64,000 bases of DNA from Gautieria morchelliformis (taxonomy: Eukaryota > Basidiomycota > Agaricomycetes > Gomphales > Gomphaceae). The translations under genes were made by a program, and so were the position numbers. Within the stretch, counting starts at the first letter, position 1. Each line of letters begins with the position of its first letter. The stretch lies in the NCBI GenBank assembly GCA_015179125.1, contig WHVA01000546.1:1-64000 (forward strand). Reading direction: 5' to 3'. The notes below the pieces were generated by a model that was given only the letters and a program-made list of their open reading frames with translations, was not told the origin of the DNA and searched no databases. Shown here piece by piece: positions 63,881-64,000 of this stretch.

Positions 63881-64000
63881 TGTAAAGGAGTAAACTTAGG
63901 GCCTTGTGGGTATCACAAGAGCAGCAGAGATTGACCAAGCTGTGGGATTCTGATACTACGTAGTGACGGTTACAAGGTAAGTTTTAGCTGGGGAACTGCC
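63881..64000 (-). repeat. Small LTR, second copy (truncated by window end)
   Basis: 120 bp matching 61083-61202 with two differences (C/T in GAGATYGACC and in GGAACYGCC). As the minus-strand 5' LTR it would drive the 552-codon ORF, which starts 115 bp downstream. Confidence 0.75.

Larger units (their letters stand above)
61083..64000 (-). mobile_element. Non-autonomous LTR element, hairpin-rich (runs off window)
   Basis: Two direct 189-bp-type LTRs flank 2.6 kb of internal sequence (61272-63880). On the minus strand the internal part has a 552-codon Gag-like repeat ORF, a block homologous to Gag G2, a run of perfect short hairpins and a polypurine tract. There is no protease, RT or integrase, so it would rely on another element. 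The target duplication cannot be checked because the right LTR leaves the window. It interrupts the coiled-coil ORF at 61082. Confidence 0.6.

Overview
The window looks like transposon-saturated nuclear DNA of a basidiomycete, most likely an Agaricomycete. The evidence is a DUF6533-type membrane protein gene, a Plavaka-like agaricomycete transposon protein, short fungal introns (about 45-60 bp), Helitrons with fused Rep/helicase, a Ty1/copia element, Ty3 chromoviruses and many solo LTRs. I cannot name the species. Almost no single-copy gene is intact; the best candidate cellular gene is the DUF6533 gene at 43.8-45.5 kb. No rRNA, tRNA gene or CRISPR array was seen.

Layout. 1-14575: four Helitrons on the minus strand joined head to tail with no spacer. 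The 3' end of each unit (hairpin plus CTAG at 2034, 8231 and 11662) touches the 5' end of the next. Unit 2 carries a broken Rep-helicase gene. Units 3 and 4 are non-coding, with an LTR, a 21-bp satellite and AT-rich repeats in the same order. 14576-25100: fragments of host-type genes (an LRR/F-box-like pseudogene and a CSE1/exportin-2 fragment that keeps an intron). A very young Ty1/copia element with identical 498-bp LTRs splits the LRR pseudogene. A Harbinger-like N-terminus fused to an unknown protein follows. 25100-35870: a small LTR, a pair of inverted repeats, solo LTRs of family X, a phased array of TGACTCA sites, a Ty3 gag remnant and a Plavaka-like pseudogene.

35871-42404: a Ty3/gypsy chromovirus (gag, broken pol, chromodomain) with an extra 198-codon ORF before its 3' LTR. 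43789-45503: the DUF6533 gene. 45600-54540: two adjoining gag remnants on the minus strand, cut by a tRNA-derived SINE and by several LTR-X copies with 5-bp target duplications. 54700-57520: LTR-Z copies, the 3' end of a second chromovirus strongly depleted in CpG, and an LTR-Y. 57517-60940: a 306-bp segment present twice, an unknown spliced gene with a 15-nt microexon, and a convergent kinase-like gene. 61083-64000: a non-autonomous LTR element with 189-bp LTRs, a 552-codon Pro/Arg-rich repeat ORF and a dense run of short perfect hairpins.

The genes do not form a pathway. The region is a nested insertion record: target duplications of the solo LTRs allow older hosts to be read across them (LTR-Y2 inside LTR-Y inside Helitron 4; X4 and X5 inside one gag; copia inside the LRR pseudogene). 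LTR families are named here X, Y, Z and W only for this report. All domain calls are by eye from motifs; no database search was run.
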